Made by a program: the position numbers and the translations under genes
The notes under the pieces: generated by a model
The model's database searches: none
What the model was told of the DNA's origin: nothing
Seen by the model: only the letters and a program-made list of their open reading frames with translations
Assembly: GCF_001591165.1 (NCBI RefSeq)
Contig: NZ_BCUG01000008.1
Location: forward strand, 1 to 64,000
Reading direction: 5' to 3'
From: Thauera butanivorans NBRC 103042
GTDB lineage: Bacteria > Pseudomonadota > Gammaproteobacteria > Burkholderiales > Rhodocyclaceae
Length of the DNA stretch: 64,000 nucleotides
Part shown: positions 62,092 through 64,000 of the stretch, one piece after another
Numbering within the stretch: position 1 is the stretch's first letter
Layout of the letters: every line of letters begins with the position of its first letter

Positions 62092-62106
62092 CGGATCCCG
62101 GTGTGC
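62092..62106 (+). promoter_or_regulatory. Weak -24/-12 promoter candidate of the porin gene
   Basis: CGGATCC-CGGT-GTGC keeps the invariant GG (62093-62094) and GC (62105-62106) at sigma54 spacing but little else of the consensus. It would start transcription about 20 bases before the ATG at 62139. Confidence 0.3.
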
Positions 62107-62138
62107 TCGCATTTAAGGGAAAGGAGATAGGAGCGAAA

Positions 62139-63566
62139 ATGACAGAAAACCAGAAGAAGGCGATGATGGGCTGCCGTGCCGAAAGGTCATCCGGCTCGGC
62201 GACGAGCGGCGCAGGGAGGCTTGCCACGGTCATTGCCCTGACGTGCGCTACGGGGGTAGCCCATGCCCTGAATACCGGCACGGACATGAACATGTCCTAC
62301 AAACCGGCTTCGGGGGGCATGGCGGGTGCCGCCTACACGAAGCCGCAAGAGCCCTCGGCGGCGGTGTTCGGCAACCCTGCCACGATGACGCAGCTCCGCG
62401 GAACCCATTTCGGCATCGGCGCCGCTTTTCTCATTCCCGAAGTGGATGTCCATCAGAGGGGGGCAGCCGGGTCGCGCACGTCGAGCAGCGATGCCCGAAA
62501 CTATGTCGTTCCCGACACCGCGGTCACCCATGAAATCGGTGGGGGCTGGTTCCTCGGTGGTGGGATTGAGCTGGATGCCGGGATTGGCGTGGATTTCAGG
62601 GACGATCCCATTACCGTGCCGAGCGTCAGTACCGATCCGAGCGTGACCGGGCTGCCCTTGCTGGTCGAACTCATTTCGTTCAACGCCAATGTCGCGGCCG
62701 CCAAGCAATTGACGCCGCAGACCGCGGTCGGGGCCGCGCTTACGATTGGCTTCGGTTTGGCCCAGCTCGGCACCTCTGGCCCTTCCGGGTCGTTTGGAGG
62801 GCTGCTCGGACCAGCCGGTTGCGATCCCGCGACGGCAGGCTCGTGCGGGTTCGGCGGTAACACTTCCAGTGTACACGACGTCGGATTCGGCGCGTCGATC
62901 GGCCTGACTCACCGTCTCACGTCGGCGCTGACCTTGAGCGCGGCGCTGAAGAGCCCGGTGAAGTACAAGTTCAAGAACATCCTGTACCAGAACGCGGTTG
63001 GTACCCCGGGATACCAGGACCTCACCGTCGAGCAGCCGTTGGAGGCGATCGTCGGGATGGCCTACGACGTCACCCCGAGCTGGATGGTCGAGGCGGACGT
63101 CGTATGGAAGAACTGGAGCAGCGCCGAGACCTATGAAGACGTCTATGACGACCAGTTCCTCGTCCTCCTCGGGACGCAATACCGGACCGGGCCCTGGAGT
63201 CTGCGCCTCGGATACAGCTACGCGCAGGATATCCTGCGGGATACCCCCAACAATACACTCGGCAACCTGCGCGGACTCGGCCCGATTCCGCTCGGGGCCG
63301 CGGCGGGGTCCCTTGGTACGGATGTCGTCAAGCTGGTTCAGATGAGCCTTGTCCCAGTGATCTGGCAGCACACGATTGCGGCCGGCGTCGGGTTTGACCT
63401 CAGTTCCAACGTCCGCCTCGATGTATTCGGCGCCTACGGCTTCAAGAACGAAGATAAGCGAACGACCTCCATTGGCGCGGCGCTTGCCGGCCCGGTCGGG
63501 CCGGAAACGTACGAGGCCGAGGTGAGTGCGTGGGCGGTCGGAGCGGGCGTGAACTTCAGCTTTTAA
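62139..63566 (+). CDS. OmpP1/FadL/TodX-family outer-membrane hydrocarbon transporter
   Basis: 475 residues from the ATG 62139, after AAGGAGATAGGAGCG. A signal segment (ATVIALTCATGVAHA) is followed by the FadL hatch-type N-terminus (AAVFGNPATMTQL, the NPA motif) and a beta-barrel ending in alternating strands and a terminal Phe (AVGAGVNFSF). The family passes hydrophobic compounds such as alkanes and aromatics across the outer membrane. TGTTACA boxes upstream suggest co-expression with bmo. Confidence 0.85.
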   Translation: MTENQKKAMMGCRAERSSGSATSGAGRLATVIALTCATGVAHALNTGTDMNMSYKPASGGMAGAAYTKPQEPSAAVFGNPATMTQLRGTHFGIGAAFLIPEVDVHQRGAAGSRTSSSDARNYVVPDTAVTHEIGGGWFLGGGIELDAGIGVDFRDDPITVPSVSTDPSVTGLPLLVELISFNANVAAAKQLTPQTAVGAALTIGFGLAQLGTSGPSGSFGGLLGPAGCDPATAGSCGFGGNTSSVHDVGFGASIGLTHRLTSALTLSAALKSPVKYKFKNILYQNAVGTPGYQDLTVEQPLEAIVGMAYDVTPSWMVEADVVWKNWSSAETYEDVYDDQFLVLLGTQYRTGPWSLRLGYSYAQDILRDTPNNTLGNLRGLGPIPLGAAAGSLGTDVVKLVQMSLVPVIWQHTIAAGVGFDLSSNVRLDVFGAYGFKNEDKRTTSIGAALAGPVGPETYEAEVSAWAVGAGVNFSF

Positions 63567-63773
63567 TCGAGGAGGTGAATTCGAGTCAGGTAGACGAATT
63601 TGTAGCGATTGAACGGCGAATCAAACGACAAAGTTTCTCTTGGCCTCGTATACGCGTGTTTTGCAAGGATATTCCGGCGCTTGTGAAGTAGGTCCAGGAC
63701 CGGCGTTTGGGGGAGGATGCACTACAGACAGTCGTCTTTCCTTTTTTTTCTTTAACCAGCAAAGGGAAACATC

Positions 63774-64000
63774 ATGAGTGGAGCGAAGCTGATTGTGATC
63801 TATCCGATGCCGACGGATGTTGCGGCGTTCGAAGAGGTGTATCGCGACGAACACGTGCCGATGGCGATGGAAAAGCTCAAGGGAGCAACCAAGATCGTAG
63901 CCTCGAGAGTAGTCGGGGCGCCTGACGGAAACCCGGCCTTTCACAGAATTGCGGAGGTGCATTTCCCTTCTATGGTCGCGTTGGGCGAGTGTGCGGCCTC
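63774..64000 (+). CDS. EthD-family protein, 3' end off window
   Basis: The first 75 residues are seen (MSGAKLIVIYPMPTDVAAFE, then VYRDEHVPMAMEKLKGATKI), matching the small ferredoxin-like EthD family named from ether-degradation operons. Start at 63774 after AAAGGGAAAC. It is about 207 bp after the porin stop on the same strand, possibly in the same transcript; no terminator was seen between them. Confidence 0.7.
   Translation, partial: MSGAKLIVIYPMPTDVAAFEEVYRDEHVPMAMEKLKGATKIVASRVVGAPDGNPAFHRIAEVHFPSMVALGECAA

Overview
The window is high-GC proteobacterial DNA, most likely from a Thauera-like betaproteobacterium (Rhodocyclales). That assignment rests on a complete soluble butane monooxygenase (bmo) cluster: residues G113, L279, Q320 and F321 of its hydroxylase alpha subunit fall at the numbering I recall from memory for T. 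butanivorans BmoX. No rRNA, tRNA or CRISPR array was recognised.

Positions 1-35.1 kb are a mobile-element backbone (integrative element or large plasmid) carrying defence cargo. It holds an IS21 end (1-1048), an ABC-three-component defence operon (1325-5024), a ParM/StbB partition operon extended by a CFI-box protein and a Cas4-like nuclease piece (5197-7538), a tyrosine integrase (8728-9936), an unknown gene plus a compact Gabija pair (10052-13881), a large ParB (14058-16097), a diguanylate cyclase, a giant methylase-helicase related to phage P1 DarB, a CoiA-like nuclease, a string of small accessory genes, RadC, and an SbcC/SbcD-like pair with a zinc-motif protein (29892-35097). Several of these genes share a two-hairpin leader whose second hairpin buries the ribosome binding site and ends at the start codon. 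A 22-bp motif recurs four times on the same strand upstream of backbone genes.

Positions 35.4-38.6 kb are a scarred border: an internally deleted IS630 copy, a thioredoxin-like protein, a beta-propeller protein with a CECC motif, and a chimeric TonB-receptor remnant. Positions 38.6-43.2 kb form a minus-strand operon (CoA-transferase, acyl-CoA synthetase, methyltransferase, small ORF) behind a strong -24/-12 (sigma54) promoter candidate. A mosaic of IS21 remnant, interrupted GlxA-type regulator and intact ISAs1 copy (10-bp target duplication) follows at 43.8-45.4 kb.

Positions 46.2-59.0 kb carry the bmo locus on the minus strand: bmoR (sigma54 activator), then bmoX, Y, B, Z, a DUF4242 gene, bmoD, bmoC, a small unknown gene and a GroEL-like bmoG. 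A complete IS21 element (54454-57070, 5-bp duplication) sits in the last codons of bmoR, leaving the bmoX promoter and its TGTTAC-type upstream sites intact. Positions 59.5-64 kb hold a cysteine-rich winged-helix regulator divergent from folE2, a truncated AraC/GlxA regulator, a FadL/TodX-type hydrocarbon porin with the same TGTTACA sites upstream, and the start of an EthD-like gene.

Inferred physiology: the porin admits a short-chain alkane, the monooxygenase makes the alcohol, and the CoA ligase and CoA-transferase activate the resulting acid. Similar -24/-12 promoters and TGTTAC boxes suggest one BmoR/sigma54 regulon.
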